From CAZTDD01 sp964612675 (GTDB lineage Bacteria; Hinthialibacterota; Hinthialibacteria; Hinthialibacterales; JAKPRU01), in the NCBI GenBank assembly GCA_964612675.1, contig CAZTDD010000213.1, positions 1-6,105 of the forward strand: a stretch of 6,105 nt of DNA, read 5' to 3'. Positions 6,082 to 6,105 of the stretch are shown here, in pieces (positions within the stretch are counted from its first letter, which is position 1; the number at the start of each line of letters is the position of its first letter). The notes beneath the pieces were generated by a model. That model was not told the origin of the DNA and ran no database searches. It saw only the letters and a list, made by a program, of their open reading frames with translations. The position numbers were made by a program, and so were the translations under genes.

Positions 6082-6105
6082 AAACCCCCCAAAAGCGCCA
6101 AAATT

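Larger units (their letters stand above)
5906..6105. other. Non-coding right end of the window
   Basis: Apart from the degenerate repeat and the terminal hairpin, this stretch shows a pyrimidine-rich plus strand (5906-5990) and an AT-richer segment (6010-6050). I see no credible gene, tRNA or rRNA. Open frames crossing it on both strands read through the repeats and translate to low-complexity Pro/Gly/Arg-rich peptides. Confidence 0.6.

Overview
The window is dominated by one very long minus-strand gene (about 5.2 kb, roughly 1,740 residues). It encodes an exported multidomain protein. From N to C terminus it carries a hydrophobic export signal, a Pro/Thr linker, about sixteen YVTN/WD-like beta-propeller blade motifs, a fibronectin type III domain, several Ig-like beta-sandwich modules, a caspase-fold cysteine peptidase domain (C13/C14-like) with an intact His/Cys dyad and acidic DxDxDG loops, a C-terminal beta-sandwich domain and a basic tail. 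No second intact large gene is present.

The organism is best described as an uncultured, probably didermic environmental bacterium. Base composition is moderate (about 50% GC by eye). Two kinds of palindromic repeat common in genomes of uncultured soil, sediment and aquifer bacteria are present: the GAGCTTGTCGA type and the CCCTCTCCC-acc-GGGAGAGGG type. Giant secreted propeller/Ig/peptidase fusions are also typical of such lineages. I cannot assign a phylum.

Layout: 1-355 holds a short plus-strand reading frame whose C-terminal half resembles a TPR helix pair, either a tiny gene or the frameshifted end of a larger one. 356-405 is the gap between convergent gene ends. 406-5631 is the giant gene. 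Its 5' end (about 5450-5580) contains a palindromic repeat translated in frame between the start codon and the export signal. 5650-6105 is non-coding: the leader of the giant gene, two tandem copies (77 and 74 bp) of a hairpin repeat, a third degenerate relic, and a G-run/C-run hairpin near the right edge.

The window gives no evidence of a multi-gene system. The notable points are the fusion of a long propeller to a caspase-like peptidase on one secreted chain, and the mobile-repeat-derived N-terminus that supplies or separates the possible start codons.
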